Source: Diphasiastrum complanatum (lineage: Eukaryota > Streptophyta > Lycopodiopsida > Lycopodiales > Lycopodiaceae). Taken from it: a stretch of DNA of 64,000 bases. The notes beneath the pieces were generated by a model that worked only from the letters and a program-made list of their open reading frames with translations, was not told the DNA's origin and did no database searches. Both the position numbers and the translations under genes were made by a program. The stretch is from NCBI GenBank assembly GCA_029204225.1, contig CM055101.1, positions 30,472,519 to 30,536,518 on the forward strand, given 5' to 3'. Below are positions 10,616 to 21,855 of the stretch, piece after piece. The first letter of the stretch is position 1. Each line of letters opens with the position of its first letter.

Positions 10616-11405
10616 ATTGAGTTGTTTGACTGGTGGTTGCACCATTGGCTTGTAGGTGGAACTGCTTCTTCTTCTCATTGTTGTACTTGAGTGTTCTACG
10701 ATCCTTGATGAGATGACCAGTCCCTTTATAGTATTTGCAAAATAGCTATTGTTTTGGTTTAGATGATGAATGTTCTGAATTCGATGTTGGCTGTTGGTTG
10801 CTTATGTTCTGACTTCACAAATCTCTTCCATCTGTACTTTTTGAGGATGATCCACTTCTTCTAATCTCCTCTTGAAGTAGCATAGAGATTTCTCTAGCAA
10901 GAGTGAGGCCTTGTTGTGTAGAAATCACCATGATCGAATTCTCATATGCTTATGGTAAACTAGATAACACAGTCATGACATTGATATCTCCATTGATTGA
11001 TCCAATGGTAGTCATTTGCTCCATAAGATTTCTTGAAGGTATCAAGATGGGTCGAAATAGAGTCAGCTTCAAACATTTTGATGGTGAAATTTTTTTTCCT
11101 CAAATAGATTTTGGACGTAACATCTTAGAGAGTAGCTAGGATGTCCCAAGCATGCTTAGCAGTCTGGGCTTATCTGATATGGCTGATCTGAGAGTCCTTG
11201 ATATTGAGAGTGATCATGCCAAAAACCTTTCCATCCCTATGTCTCCATTTGGTGATGTTAGTTGCATCGACCTCTAGCTTGATCTCAGTGCCTTCAACGA
11301 TGTCCCATTTGTTCTTTTGCAAGCTCTTGAATTTCTAAAGATTTTAGTTATCTCCATTGAGTTTCTCAATGACAGATGAACTAGAAGTGGAATCCACCTT
11401 GGAGA
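10616..11405 (-). pseudogene. Copia gag remnant (minus)
   Basis: On the minus strand from about 11405 the frame reads SSSSVIEKLNGDN, KNKWDIVEGTEIKLE, WRHRDGKVFGMITLNI and AKHAWDILATL, then KKNFTIKMFEADSIS. This is the Gag UBN2-like domain typical of copia elements, carrying several stops and shifts. The zinc-knuckle area further down is too worn to score. No LTR or pol is attached. It differs from the gag of the other copia lineages here and represents a separate one. One end abuts the coiled-coil gene remnant at about 11405-11430. Confidence 0.65.
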
Positions 11406-11429
11406 GGAGAGGCATGTGCTGCATTTCAT

Positions 11430-14339
11430 AAAAGCAATATATGAATCAATACCATAAATATTTAATTTACGGTTGCACAAATTTGCCCACAATGGTGCTG
11501 CACCTAAATCCTCACCATAGAATGTGTTATGTGATTTGCTCCCCATGCACGTTGAACTACATCAACAAACTCATTGGTTGTTTTTTATATCATTTGCACA
11601 TCAATGTTTGAAAATTTATCTTTTTTAAATATTTTAATATGTTGTCAAGCTTTGAGTAGCCGAGAAGAATGTCATTTCTCAAACTTAAGTTGTACGTATT
11701 ATCTTTTTTCAAGCTAAGTACTGAATAATTTTCTAGAATAATTTGATTAAAATCTACGAGCTTGGAATCCTCCACTGCTCAGTTTGCATGAAATATTGAC
11801 TGATTTACTTGAAAACTTCTCATCTTTATTTTTTCTTTTAACATGGCCTTTATTTAAGCCTGCTTTAGACAAAACATACTCTAATTTGGAAATGGCTTGC
11901 TTCGAAGATGACTTTGGCTTGGTATTCCATGAAAATACGACGTGAAGATATATTATTTTTTCTATTATACGTACCTCTGCATGTAAACTACAAATATGAA
12001 TAGTATGAATAGGAATCAGTAGCACGGGCTTCCAATTTGGATCTTCTCGGTCTCTTGATATTTCTGTACTCCTTGTCATGTCTTTTTTGTTCATATAGTA
12101 TAGACAATGGTGCTTTAACTTAGCTAAGTGGAAAACATTGAACACACATTTTAATGTGTTCAGGTCTCTTGCTAGATTCTATGCTGAAATTGTCAATTCT
12201 AAGAATATTGAGTGGAACACCCTCCATGTGATTTCAGGATATCACGTTCTACTAGATATCCATAGCAGAATGTCATGGTCTTCTTTCAACAATTATAAGA
12301 AAAATAGAAAAATGTTTTAGCATAATATCAATATAGAGAAGATTATTCATATAGAATCTGTAAAAGGGCAACTATACCTAAAAAGCTGCTAATCACCAAA
12401 TATCATTCTCCGATTAAACACTAAAGTTGAGGCCTTCTAAGTGTGGGATATTTGAGGCCTTTGAAGATGAAATGGTTGTGGGATTCGAAACTTTTTTATA
12501 CTTACCTCTGCAGATGCATCCTTTACTATCTTATACATTGTGGCATATGCTTCTCTACTAATGCCATAAAAATCACTTGCTCCCTAAACTAATGTAATAT
12601 CCATTATTTTTCCAACTTCATTCATAATGCGATCAATAATTGAAGCCTTATAATTTTGCATTATTTCATTGTTTATTATTGATTTCATAGACTTAGAAGT
12701 TAAAATAGGACCTAATAATTTTCCAATTGAAATCTCATAAGCCAAATGGTATTCAACAACGAATGTAGATATGCATAGCAAATACCATGTTCAGAAAAAA
12801 TTCAGTAAATATTTGGACACTCATTGTAGTGATTGCACCACATTACAAGAATTTGAGAAAGTGAAAATAAATAATTGGGAGGACTAGTAATTGCATTGAA
12901 TCAGAAGTTCAAACAATTTTAAACTAAATAACTTGTAACTTACTTGAATACACGGATTCTTCTTTTTTTGGTAATCTCCTTTGGATGAAAGATCACAAAT
13001 ATCTCTTATTACCAGTCTCTTGCTATTTTTTCTCTTTTTATTTATCAAATCTGTGTATATGACCATAGACAAATACGAGATACACATGGATTGAAATGCA
13101 ATTTTCATCCCATCATTACTAGTTGTAAAATCAAGTAAAGAAGACTATAACATTTGAATCTCCACCTTGAAATCTCATTTATCTCCAAATAATCTAAAAA
13201 ACCATTAGACATGTAAATTACCAATTGAGTTACTGAATGAAAATCAGGATGCAATGAATATGGATCAATATAATACAATGTTTCTCACAATATCATTCGA
13301 CATTCTTTGCAAGAAATAGTGAAAGTCTTAGCATATGGTCATCACAAAGAATGAAGAAAATCTCATAGGCAAACAAGAGTGGCATTTCATGAAACAACAT
13401 GTTGGAACTAGCACAAGGAACAATTACATTTTGCAAATTTCAGGATTTACAAAACAGTGCAAATTCATCATAGTATAAAATCACCGAATTATGAAAATTT
13501 TCAAAAAGCATTCAAATTTATACAAGCCAATAGGAAATAGACACAAAGAGATACGTTTGTATATTGAAATAAAATGGTATACAAAGTGTTTGAATTTCCA
13601 AGGTCTATTCCATTTTTGACACTTTCTTTAATGAAAGTTGCAATTTGGAGTCATGCAATAACTTCTGTCTTTCATATGGATCCAAAAGCTCATAGTTCTA
13701 CCACTTACTCAAATTAGCATAAGCATCATACAATGTTAAATCTGATGATTTAAACATGGAATTCACTGGTTTATATCCTAAAATTTTAAGTGCAATAGTT
13801 TTCTTAACAAATATTATTCTATGCACAGTTGTAAAATTATGTCCTCTAAAAAAATAAGAAAGTCTCTTGATTGCCATAATTATTGTATCACTATCTGGAT
13901 GAAACTTTGAATGGGCAACACTTATCTCCTTATAAATGAAGAACTTCAGATAATGGCCCAGTGCATGATCTCTTTGGAACTCAACAAGATCTTTGCCCTC
14001 CTAGATGGATTGCAAACACATCAAGATAAAGAGTTTCCTAAAATAAAAAGAAATGCTAGCTCCAATATAAAATATGGCTTTAAACATCAATTAGTACAAT
14101 TCAAGATATAAAACTTACACATTCAACTTTGTCTTCCACAATGACTGTCTCGTTGTCAATATTGTGACCACCTCTTGATGTCAATAAAATCGAAGTATAG
14201 ACAGCTGGTTCTAGAAAACCAAGTTGATTTTGGAGTTTGAGAAACTCCTCTTGACTTGGAAGATCACATTCTTTTTCATGCATCTGCTCAGTAGCCATCT
14301 TCAAGCAATCTTTCCCTGACAAAATCAGATCCTAGTTTA
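11430..14339 (-). pseudogene. Coiled-coil / putative RNase H-like gene, degenerate copy 2
   Basis: This is a diverged relative of the remnant at 865-2770, with more of the 5' side. Exon I ends at 14119 (QEEFLKLQNQLGFLEP; donor TGT|GTAAGT). After an 81-bp GT-AG intron a long exon runs from 14037 to about 13604: DLVEFQRDHALGHYLKFF, HSKFHPDSDTIIMAIKRL, ALKILGYKPVNSMF and SSDLTLYDAY, with three stops. A lysine-rich exon with donor CAA|GTAAGT follows near 12950. Next comes GASDFYGISREAYATMYK near 12570. Then LLKEDHDILLWISS, HHCLYYMNK (second Cys of CxxC lost), IPIHTIHICSLHAEVRIIEK, VLSKAGLNKG and finally RAWGANHITHSM near 11520. Two independently decayed copies keep the same motif order and the same donor after the lysine-rich exon, which supports a real gene family. 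The biochemical role is not established. Confidence 0.6.
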
Positions 14340-15490
14340 AATCATCCACACTAGGGAGATGATCAGCAGCCTCATCCACCAAATGGATGTCAAAGGGGCC
14401 TTCCTCCATGGAGAACTTGAGGAAGAGATATATATGAAACGGCCACAAGGTTTTGAAGATGAGGATAACTTTAAATTGGTGTGTAGACTCCACAAATCCA
14501 TGTATGGACTAAAGCAAGCATCACGGACATGGTACGATAAGATCGATGGTCATTTCTTAGATAAGGGCTTTGTAAGATCATAAGCTGATCCTAGTGTCTA
14601 CATTAAGCGAGATAGAGGGCATATTATCATTGTAGCAGTGTATGTAGATGATCTCATAATGACGACAAACGATCAAACATGATTGACAACCACAAAGGAG
14701 CAACTAACTTCCAGCTTTGAAATAAAAGACCTCGGGGAGCTGCTTGGGCATCCAAGTCAATAGAGATAGGAAGAATCAGACTTCTTGGTTAAATGAGTCT
14801 AACTGTATTTGAAGAATCTTGCAACATTTAGGGATGAGTAATTACAACCCAATATCTACTCCAATAGACATAAACTGCAGACTTGCAAGTCAGCAAAGCC
14901 CAAATACTGAAGCAGAAAAAAGTGAAATGAAAGCAATGCCCTACCAAAGCTTAGTTGATTCATTGATATATGCGATGGTTGGAACAAGGCTTGCATTTCC
15001 ATGGTAGTAGGACTGCTTGGAAGATTTGCTAACAATCCAGGAAAGGCCCATTGGTTGGTAGCCAAGAGGGTGCTTAGATACTTGAAGGGAACTATAAATC
15101 TAGGCCTAGTCTACAGGGCTATATGAACAGCAGGAGCCGAAACAAACAGGGGTGATGATGGGCAAGTCATTGAGGGCTTGGAACTCAATGGGTATCCTAC
15201 TGACGCAGATTGGGCAGGCGATACAGACACTCGTAAGTCTACAAGTGGCTATGTGTTCATGCTAAACATGAATACCATCAATTCGAGCAGTCAGAAGCAA
15301 AGAGGTAGGGTACATAGCCCTAAGTCAAGCAGCAAGAGAAGCTTCATGGCTTCAGAAATTGGCCAAGAGTTTGGGAATTGGCAAGGAAAAGCACATGAGT
15401 ATCAAAAGTGACAATTAGGGCTCCATCAGCCTGGCACAGTAAACAGATTGACATCGTGTATCATTTCATACGAGAAAAGGTACACCATGG
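14340..15490 (+). pseudogene. Copia RT-RNase H fragment (plus)
   Basis: The frames give DVKGAFLHGELEEEIYM, YGLKQASRTWYDKI, the palm motif YVDDLIM, and FEIKDLGELLG. They continue with TPIDINCRL, the connection AMPYQSLVDSLIYAM, AKRVLRYLKGT, the RNase H motif DADWAGDTDTRKSTSGY, and finally IDIVYHFIREKVHHG. Stops at 14581 and 15005 and several shifts break it. No LTR or integrase is joined in frame, so it is the 3' half of a dead element. The start abuts the first exon of the coiled-coil gene remnant. Confidence 0.8.
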
Positions 15491-15534
15491 GAACATTTCA
15501 TTAGATTGAGTATGGAACAATCTTTTGTAAAAGA

Positions 15535-15842
15535 TTGATCATCATTACAGCTATCAAATCAGCAAAAAGATGAAAAGCACTGTGGCATCAAGAAGATGGC
15601 TCAAACGCAGGAGACAAGGCAGATTGAGAACCTAGAAGATGAAAACTATGACGTATGGTCGTGGAAGATACAGCTAATTCTAGATGAGAAGGGGCTCTAG
15701 GATCTTGTCTCTGCCATCGAGACATAACTGATCGTTGAAGGAGAAACCTCGGTTAACATAGTGGAGCGAAGGAGATTGTTCAAGGAGAGAATGAAGCAGG
15801 CTCTCTCGAATAGGTCAAGTTCTTATTGAACTTAGTAAAACA
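15535..15842 (+). pseudogene. Copia gag N-terminal remnant
   Basis: From the ATG at 15601 the frame reads TRQIENLEDENYDVWSWKI, QLILDEKGL, a stop, then DLVSAIE and ERMKQALSN. This matches the start of a copia Gag (the N-Y-x-x-W-x-x-K/R-I/M pattern). It breaks off at about 15811. It is probably the gag of the lineage whose integrase follows at 15855, but a large part between them is deleted. Confidence 0.6.
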
Positions 15843-16680
15843 AGAAGGGATAGGTTGATGGAAGTTTTGTACATACCTAGAATAAGTAAAAATCTCCTTT
15901 CTGTCATCAGGATGATGGACATGGGGATTGAAACTAGATTTCAAGGGGGGAACTGCCTAATCTATGTTGATGAAAATCTGATTATAAAATGTGTTAAAGC
16001 TATAAATCTGTTTAGAGTTGAGTGTAGTCCGATACAAGAGGAGCAGGGCAATATTGCAGAAGAAAGACATGGCATAGAATTGTTATTCTGGCATGAGTGG
16101 GCATGCATCCCACAGGAAACTAGCAAAACTAATATCAAACGGAATCAAACTAGACGGATGGGATGAAAGGAAGATTGCATAAGAAATCATTTGCTAGATC
16201 TAGTGAGCACTTTAGCAAGAAAGTGCTTGAGCTTGTTCATAGTGATCTTTGTGGACCCATTGAAGTATTATCCGTAGGGTCAGCAAAATACTTTATAACG
16301 ATCACTGATGATTATTCTCGTTATACTGTTGTAAAGTCTGTCAAACTCAAATCAGATGCTTTATCTGTTTCCAAAGAATATGTGACTGCATGTAAATCAC
16401 AAAAAGGACAAGTACCTTTGGCATTGAGAACAGATAATGGAGGAGAATATGTCAGTAAAGAATCTGAACTATTTGGCTGGGATGGAGAACAACTAATGAG
16501 CTCTGGCCAAAGTCCAAATTGAAGCTAGACCATATCAAAGTTTTTGGTTGTTTATGCTACACATTAGTGGAAGATGTTGGCAAGAGAAAACTTGACCCAA
16601 GAGCACGAAGAGGTATATTTGTGGGGTATCCTAACCACCAGAAAGGATATAAAGTTTATACCCCAGAGACTAAGAAAGTG
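15843..16680 (+). pseudogene. Copia protease/integrase fragment next to truncated TPD1-like copy
   Basis: The frames read VLYIPRISKNLLSVIRMM, FWHEWACIPQETS, then HKKSFARSSEHFSKKV, LELVHSDLCGPIEVL (first catalytic Asp), TITDDYSRYTV, and LALRTDNGGEYVS (second Asp). It jumps from there to the integrase tail (RRGIFVGYPNHQKGY). The segment with the catalytic Glu and the CxxC of the zinc finger are deleted. The same lineage fills 37.8-43.6 kb. It ends at 16680, where the sequence switches directly into exon 2 of a TPD1-like gene on the opposite strand. Confidence 0.8.
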
Positions 16681-17198
16681 GGCAATAGTTTGTGACATTC
16701 ACTCTCCAGACGCCATCTCCATTGTTGTCTATTATCTTCAGCCTCTTCTGATCGACTCTGATACTTGATCCACCTACGCATCCAGTATACGTACCTGCAA
16801 GTAAGACAAAGGGTGAACCAAGAAGCATGAAGGAATATCGCAACTATACCTCTATTTCGTACATGAGAGAAGATAAGAGACGTCGCAAGGTAAGGAAATG
16901 CAACTAATTCAGGGAAGCGCATGATTCCGGAACTGTGGCACACGCAGTACAAACAAGTGGACGAAAATTAAAAGCTCAACAGGCAAGAATTCTTTCTTGC
17001 TATCAACCCCAACAATAGAGTTTGCGCCACACTGCTGTACTCACTCGTTTTGGTCACTCCCTGCTGTTGCTGTTGCTGCATTGCGGAACTGGTAAGGGCC
17101 AGCCATAGCAAAAAGACTACGAGCAGGTGTGTTGTTCCGCTTGTTACAGCTGCTGCCACCTTAAAAATATCGTTATATTGAGCCATTGCCCTCGCCAT
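16681..17198 (-). pseudogene. TPD1-like gene, 3'-truncated duplicate
   Basis: Exon 1 (17198-17045) is almost identical to the intact gene at 44487-44334 (one clear change, Thr for Arg at residue 22). It has the same signal peptide, the Q-run and a GTGAGT donor. The intron ends in TTGCAG at 16796/16795. Exon 2 starts at 16794 but stops at 16681, just after VNVTNYC, where copia integrase sequence on the other strand takes over with one extra G at the joint. Only two of the six conserved cysteines remain, so a working ligand is unlikely. Its promoter region is also duplicated. Confidence 0.8.
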
Positions 17199-17335
17199 CT
17201 CTCTCGCTCACACGCTCTGTCTCTCTTCGCGACTGCGTACACTTATATATCGCTTACTAACATCACCCTTTGTCTATTCTCGACTGCGTACAGCCTATAT
17301 ATAGCTTACGAACCTCCCGCTAGGAGACTTTCATT
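17199..17335 (-). promoter_or_regulatory. Duplicated promoter of truncated TPD1-like copy
   Basis: Two TATA-type boxes (TATATAAG-like near 17243 and TATATATAGG near 17295, read on the minus strand) are each preceded or followed by the motif GTACGCAGTCGCG. This matches the arrangement upstream of the intact gene. Homology to the intact locus stops at about 17330 (AGGAGACT). Confidence 0.55.
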
Positions 17336-17707
17336 AGAAAAATTTTGAGCTTAAAAAAAACTCTTTAAAAATTAGTGCAATATGTAGTTTATATTATTAA
17401 AATATTATAACATTAATACATTTGACTTGTCATAACTTTTTAATCGTATCTTAAAAGTATGTCATGTAAGATATCATTGGAAAGCCCTTGTTGAGCGCTT
17501 TCCAATGCATCAAACTCCGCTAAATTCGGACTTACCACTAAAAAGCTATGCCATTTTTAGTGTGGAATCAAAATGTGGACTCAAAGTTACGTTACGTAGA
17601 TTTCAAATTGGAGTGTTTTGATTGGTCCATGTGTAAGAAAAAATCGAGAAAAAATATAAAAGAATCTTTACAAAGGGTTTTTTTTGGATCTAGAACTCCT
17701 CTAATGT
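17336..17707. other. Segment present only at the truncated TPD1-like locus
   Basis: At 44620 the TPD1 promoter passes directly into CCGCCCTTCGTTTAG, whereas here about 375 bp intervene before the same sequence resumes at 17711. It could be an insertion here or a deletion there. I see no clear terminal inverted repeats or target duplication. It contains near-repeated phrases such as CATAACTTTTTAATCGTATC but no convincing gene. Confidence 0.4.
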
Positions 17708-17985
17708 TGTCCGCCCTTCGTTTAGATGGGTTCGTAGGTTTGCAGCAAAACCAATTTTTAGATTCAAATGTTGCTAAAATCAAAATCCAATCCAGTCGCC
17801 TGATTTTGAAATGATGTAAATTCCCTTCAATGTTTCATTGACATATTAGGTAATATGTGATGTGTGCTTTACATTGAAGCATAAAGATGCTAATTATCAT
17901 TTAGTTTGCGGTGATACCTAGCATTCATTATATATTTTACTTGCTTAATAAACAATAAAAGCTCACTTTTAAGATTGTACATACA
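17708..17985 (+). repeat. Segmental duplicate of TPD1-like upstream flank
   Basis: This is closely similar to 44630-44883 (CCGCCCTTCGTTTAGATGGG through AAAGCTCACTTTTAAGATTG). It shows that the duplication covers the upstream side of the TPD1-like gene and not only its coding part. Confidence 0.7.
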
Positions 17986-18383
17986 TGTCAAGATTGTCTA
18001 CTACTACTAAGATTGAGAGATTCAATAAATTGCTTGGAATTTTTTTTGCAAATTAATATGGATAAAGACATTGAAACAAAATGCGCAATATTTTAAATGG
18101 GCTTAAGATCAGATTACATTTAAAAACATATACGAATTCAACATATCAGATTTTTTCAGCCCTATATATATATATATATTTATTTTGCATACATATTAAG
18201 CAACTAGTGGTCATTATATACAACATATACACTTTCTCATGACAAAATTCTTTTCACTCTTTTCTACATCTCATTTCATAATTTTTTGCCCATGCTTTTA
18301 TAAAATCCTTCACTCTAATACGATTTTTTTTTTAACCTTAAACTATCCTGTCTCTTTCTCACTTTCATTTTTTTGTAACTTTA

Positions 18384-18552
18384 TTCAATTCACAATCATG
18401 GTTTCATTCATAATCACTAATCTCATTCACCCACATTTCATCAAGATTTACAAATCTCATCACAAATCTTGTTCAATTCACAATCATGGTTTCATTCATA
18501 ATCACTAATCTCATTCACCAACATTTTATCAACATTTACAAATCTCACCATA
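18384..18552 (+). repeat. 88-bp tandem duplication
   Basis: Two head-to-tail copies with period 88 start TTCAATTCACAATCATGG at 18384 and 18472. They differ by only a few bases, for example CATTTCATCAAG against CATTTTATCAAC. No coding meaning is apparent. Confidence 0.8.
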
Positions 18553-18658
18553 ATTTTAATGGCACACACACACACACACACCCCCAGAAATTCACATTTT
18601 AGTCACTCATTCATATCTTCTTAAACTAAAATCTTTCAATAAATTATAGATCTCTCTC

Positions 18659-18694
18659 ATTCTTACATTCATAATTCATGATGAATGTAAGAAT
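18659..18694. repeat. Perfect 14-bp inverted repeat
   Basis: ATTCTTACATTCAT (18659-18672) and its exact reverse complement ATGAATGTAAGAAT (18681-18694) flank an 8-base loop. It lies just before the CT microsatellite and could form a hairpin. No U-run or promoter context is visible. Confidence 0.75.

Positions 18695-18696
<2 letters not shown>

Positions 18697-18764
<68 letters not shown>
18697..18764 (+). repeat. (CT)n microsatellite
   Basis: An almost pure CT run of about 68 bp, with one CCC interruption near its start. Confidence 0.9.
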
Positions 18765-18769
<5 letters not shown>

Positions 18770-19210
18770 TCCATAATTCAGGATATCACTCATATATCTC
18801 ACAAAATCCTAAGATTTGCAAACACCAAGTACTTATAAGTTCAATCAAAAAGTGGACTTTTATCTTGGAGAATGAAAAATTAGATCTGAGCTCTACAAAA
18901 CAGACATAAAAGCAACAAATTCATTTAAACAAACACAGATTTACAATGTACAAATTGAAGGGCATATAAAATCACTCTATGAGTGTCTAAATAAGTGTTG
19001 GTATATTGTTACTAATAGATCCACATATTTCAATGTCCTTTCCGATATGTTCAGTACCTTGTTAGCTACAAATTTTGCACCTCGGATGCTGCTAAGAGTG
19101 CTTGAAAGGTGAACAATAAAGAGAAAAAAAAACATGCAAAATAGAACCATCTTCTAATGTACTATAAGCATTGATCTTCTCAGTCAAGATGCAGGCAAAA
19201 GAGAGTAGCA

Positions 19211-19214
19211 ATGT

Positions 19215-19269
<55 letters not shown>
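19211..19269 (+). repeat. (TG)n(GA)n compound microsatellite
   Basis: A TG run at 19212-19239 passes directly into a GA run to about 19268. Confidence 0.9.
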
Positions 19270-19271
<2 letters not shown>

Positions 19272-19469
19272 CAAATATGCATAATCTAGCACCAATCATC
19301 TTAGATCCATTGCTTGAGAGCTCCACTTTCTTGTCATTGCTTCCCATTTTTGTCACCTACACAAGCATGACAATGCAATGGCATTAGTTAAAAGCTAAGA
19401 CTAGATTAATGAAAAACAAATAAAGGAAAAAGTGTGATCATGAAAGCACTACTCCTTACCGTTTGACTG

Positions 19470-19639
19470 CAACAAAAGGAGGATGAAGAGGAGAAAGAGC
19501 GAGAGGAGGAAGGAAAGGAGCAAGCTCAAGAAGATGAACAAGAGTAGCAAGAGCAAGAGGGGGCAGAGCACTAAGAGGAAAGCAACCAAGAAGGGAGAGC
19601 AAAAGGAAACAAGAAAGGAGACAAAAGGAATAGAGAGGG
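19470..19639 (+). repeat. Polypurine (GA-rich) tract
   Basis: About 170 bp are strongly purine-biased on the plus strand (GAGGAGAAAGAGCGAGAGG and similar), which makes the opposite strand pyrimidine-rich and creates meaningless Leu/Ser-rich open frames. It ends in GAGGG, the target-site duplication of the copia element starting at 19640. Confidence 0.7.
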
Positions 19640-20299
19640 TGTGAATAATTATCAACTAGTTTTGTTGATTTATTGGCATTTTTGGAAGCCAAAGTGAAAT
19701 TTCAACTTATAGATATATTTATTGATCTCGATAAGGCCTAAAAATAGTGTCCTAGCTAGTTTTAACAAGTATCTAAGTGGATAAGGTCGTATTTAGAGCT
19801 ACTACAATTGGTTACTTGAGATACATTGAAACTAGTAACTTATTTCTAGGTTTTTAGTGAAGTACCCAGAAGTTGCTATTTTAGGGCAAGTTTAAGGCAA
19901 GTGGAAAAGTGGCCAAGTAACACTATGGCTGTTATAAATAGCTGTAAAAATCTGGAAAGATCAGCTTGATGTTCTCATTTTGTATGGAGAACTTTTCTCT
20001 TTTGATTCTATGTCCATCTCATGTGTTTATCTTGAGTTTCTATGTGTAGAATGTTGATTTTATGGTTTATCTAGCTTTCACATGTGTGAAGTACAGTACT
20101 ATACTTCAATGTTGTTGTACGGACAAGGGCAGTACTAAGTCATGTCTAACTGTTTATGATCAAATCTTTGTGCATTTCTAAATTCTAGCATGCATAAAGT
20201 AGTGATTTCTATGTTCTGGATATTTCCACATGTGCAAGCAAGTTGGCCCAAGATCTTGTTGATCCACTAGTGTGTGTTTTGGATATGTATTTATGCACA
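19640..20299 (+). repeat. 5' LTR, copy B
   Basis: 660 bp, TGTGAATAATT...TTTATGCACA. It includes a TATA box (GTTATAAATAGC near 19933) and a TTCACATGTGTGAA palindrome-like motif near 20078. Confidence 0.85.
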
Positions 20300-20311
20300 T
20301 GATATCAGAGC
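20300..20311 (+). promoter_or_regulatory. Primer-binding site, copy B
   Basis: TGATATCAGAGC directly follows the LTR. The plant copia consensus, complementary to the initiator Met-tRNA 3' side, is TGGTATCAGAGC, so there is one mismatch. Confidence 0.75.
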
Positions 20312-20880
20312 ATGTTGCAGGCCAAAGTTGGTGGATTTGAGGGCGCCGTGAATTTAATGTGTATTTGGAGGTGTTTCTAGCTCAAATCTTTTTGTTTCAC
20401 GTACAGAGTTTGGATCTTTGTGATCTTAAAGTCATTTTAGGTCAAAACACTTGTAGATGGCCAATTTGTGAAACCACTCACTAGAATGTGGAGACAAAAA
20501 TTTCACATGATTGTGGATGGTACATTCTATTAGATGAGATATCTAGATTCTAGCTTCTGCATGTAGATTTTGTTTGATTCAATATTTTTGATTTTTGGAG
20601 TAACCCTAAATTTGATAGGATCTCTTGATTTTAAGTTGCTGGATTTTTACAAGAGTGTCTTTCAAAGTTAGGTTTTGGCAAAAGTTCATTATATTATGCT
20701 TAGATCTATTGTGATCAAGAAATCAAGATTCTATGTGCTAGGATTTGCTAGAAAGAGAAAATGGAGAGACTATATTGTTTCCATATCTTTGTGATTTTTT
20801 CTTAGGTTTCATTTGTTGATTTTCAAGGGAGTGCTTGGTGCATTGGAACAGTTTCAAAGATAAGATCAAATCATTGCAAC

Positions 20881-21855
20881 ATGGAAATCTCAAGTGGCTT
20901 CATGTTGGAAGTCAATGATAGGCTTACCTCAACAAATTATTCTACTTGGGAGGTGAGGATGGAATCTTTTCTTGAGATGAATGATTTGATGGATATTGTT
21001 GTAGGTGTGGAGGAGAGACCTTTGGCACCTCAAGAACAATTGAGGTATGACAAGAGGGCAAAGAAAGCTTTACATTTGATCAAGATGATTGTGACTAATG
21101 AACTTCTCAAGGAAGTTGGTAAGTTTACTTCATCAAGTGAGGCTTGGGAAACTTTGAAGAAGCTTTATGATTCTACATCAAGGGTAATGACCCTTAGGAG
21201 ACAAATCTTTCAATGTATGCAAAAGAAGGATGAAAGCTCTTTTGATTTTTCTTTGAGAGTTAAAGCATTCAATGATGAGTTAGCATGTATTGATGAAAGA
21301 ATCAAGGAAGTAGAACTTGTTCATAATGGCTTGTTGGATGATCATGCTAATCTTGTTCAAAGTTTTTCTATTCAAAAGAATTTGCCAAGTATGATGGATT
21401 TGCAAGAGATCTTGGTGAATGAGGAGTTTAGGCCTCTATAAAGAGGAGGATCTACTTCTGTTTCTCAAGTTGGAGAGGAGGAGGCTATGTTCTCAAGGGG
21501 CAAGTTCAAGAGCAAAGGCAACAACAAGTGCTCAAAGGATCAAGATCAATGTGAGCCTTCTACATTTGTTGGTAAGAAGAAACATAGATCCAAGCTAAAA
21601 TGCTTTTATTGTGGAGTCAAAGGGCATTTTGCAAGTGATTGCTTCATCAAAAAGAGAGATAAAGACGAGAATCAAGGTAATTTCATTTTTGATAAGGATG
21701 GTATTGGTGATCAAAAATCAAATGATGATGCTCTTTTGATGTTTTCTTATTTGCTAACCAATGATGGAGATATTGATCCATGGTGGATTGATAGTGGAGC
21801 AAGATTTTCATATGACATGTCACAAGGAGTACTTCACTTATTTGGTGCCTTATGA
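20881..21855 (+). pseudogene. Gag and protease start, copy B
   Basis: The frame starts at the ATG at 20881 and reads LTSTNYSTWEVRMESFLEMN and then the UBN2 domain (KALHLIKMIV, SSSEAWETLKKLYDS). An in-frame TAA follows EEFRPL at 21439. The same frame resumes through the basic linker to the zinc knuckle CFYCGVKGHFASDC and WWIDSGARF, then shifts straight after the protease Asp-Ser-Gly-Ala. Compared with the intact lineage (MATNGG... at 26882), Gag is shorter between LVHNGLL and the preceding helix. Particle assembly from this copy would need readthrough or helper Gag. Confidence 0.75.

Larger units (their letters stand above)
17986..19469. other. AT-rich spacer with microsatellites
   Basis: No gene is supported. 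The spacer holds an 88-bp tandem duplication, a perfect inverted repeat, CA, CT, TG and GA microsatellites (listed separately), and AT-rich unique-looking sequence. Confidence 0.5.

Noticed and set aside
16656-16952. 98-residue minus-strand frame across the TPD1-like exon 2 and intron
   Set aside because: It is in the wrong frame for the TPD1 domain and crosses the intron; the cysteine pattern is absent.
19449-19692. Two overlapping Leu/Ser-rich frames on the minus strand
   Set aside because: They are products of the polypurine tract and carry no domain.
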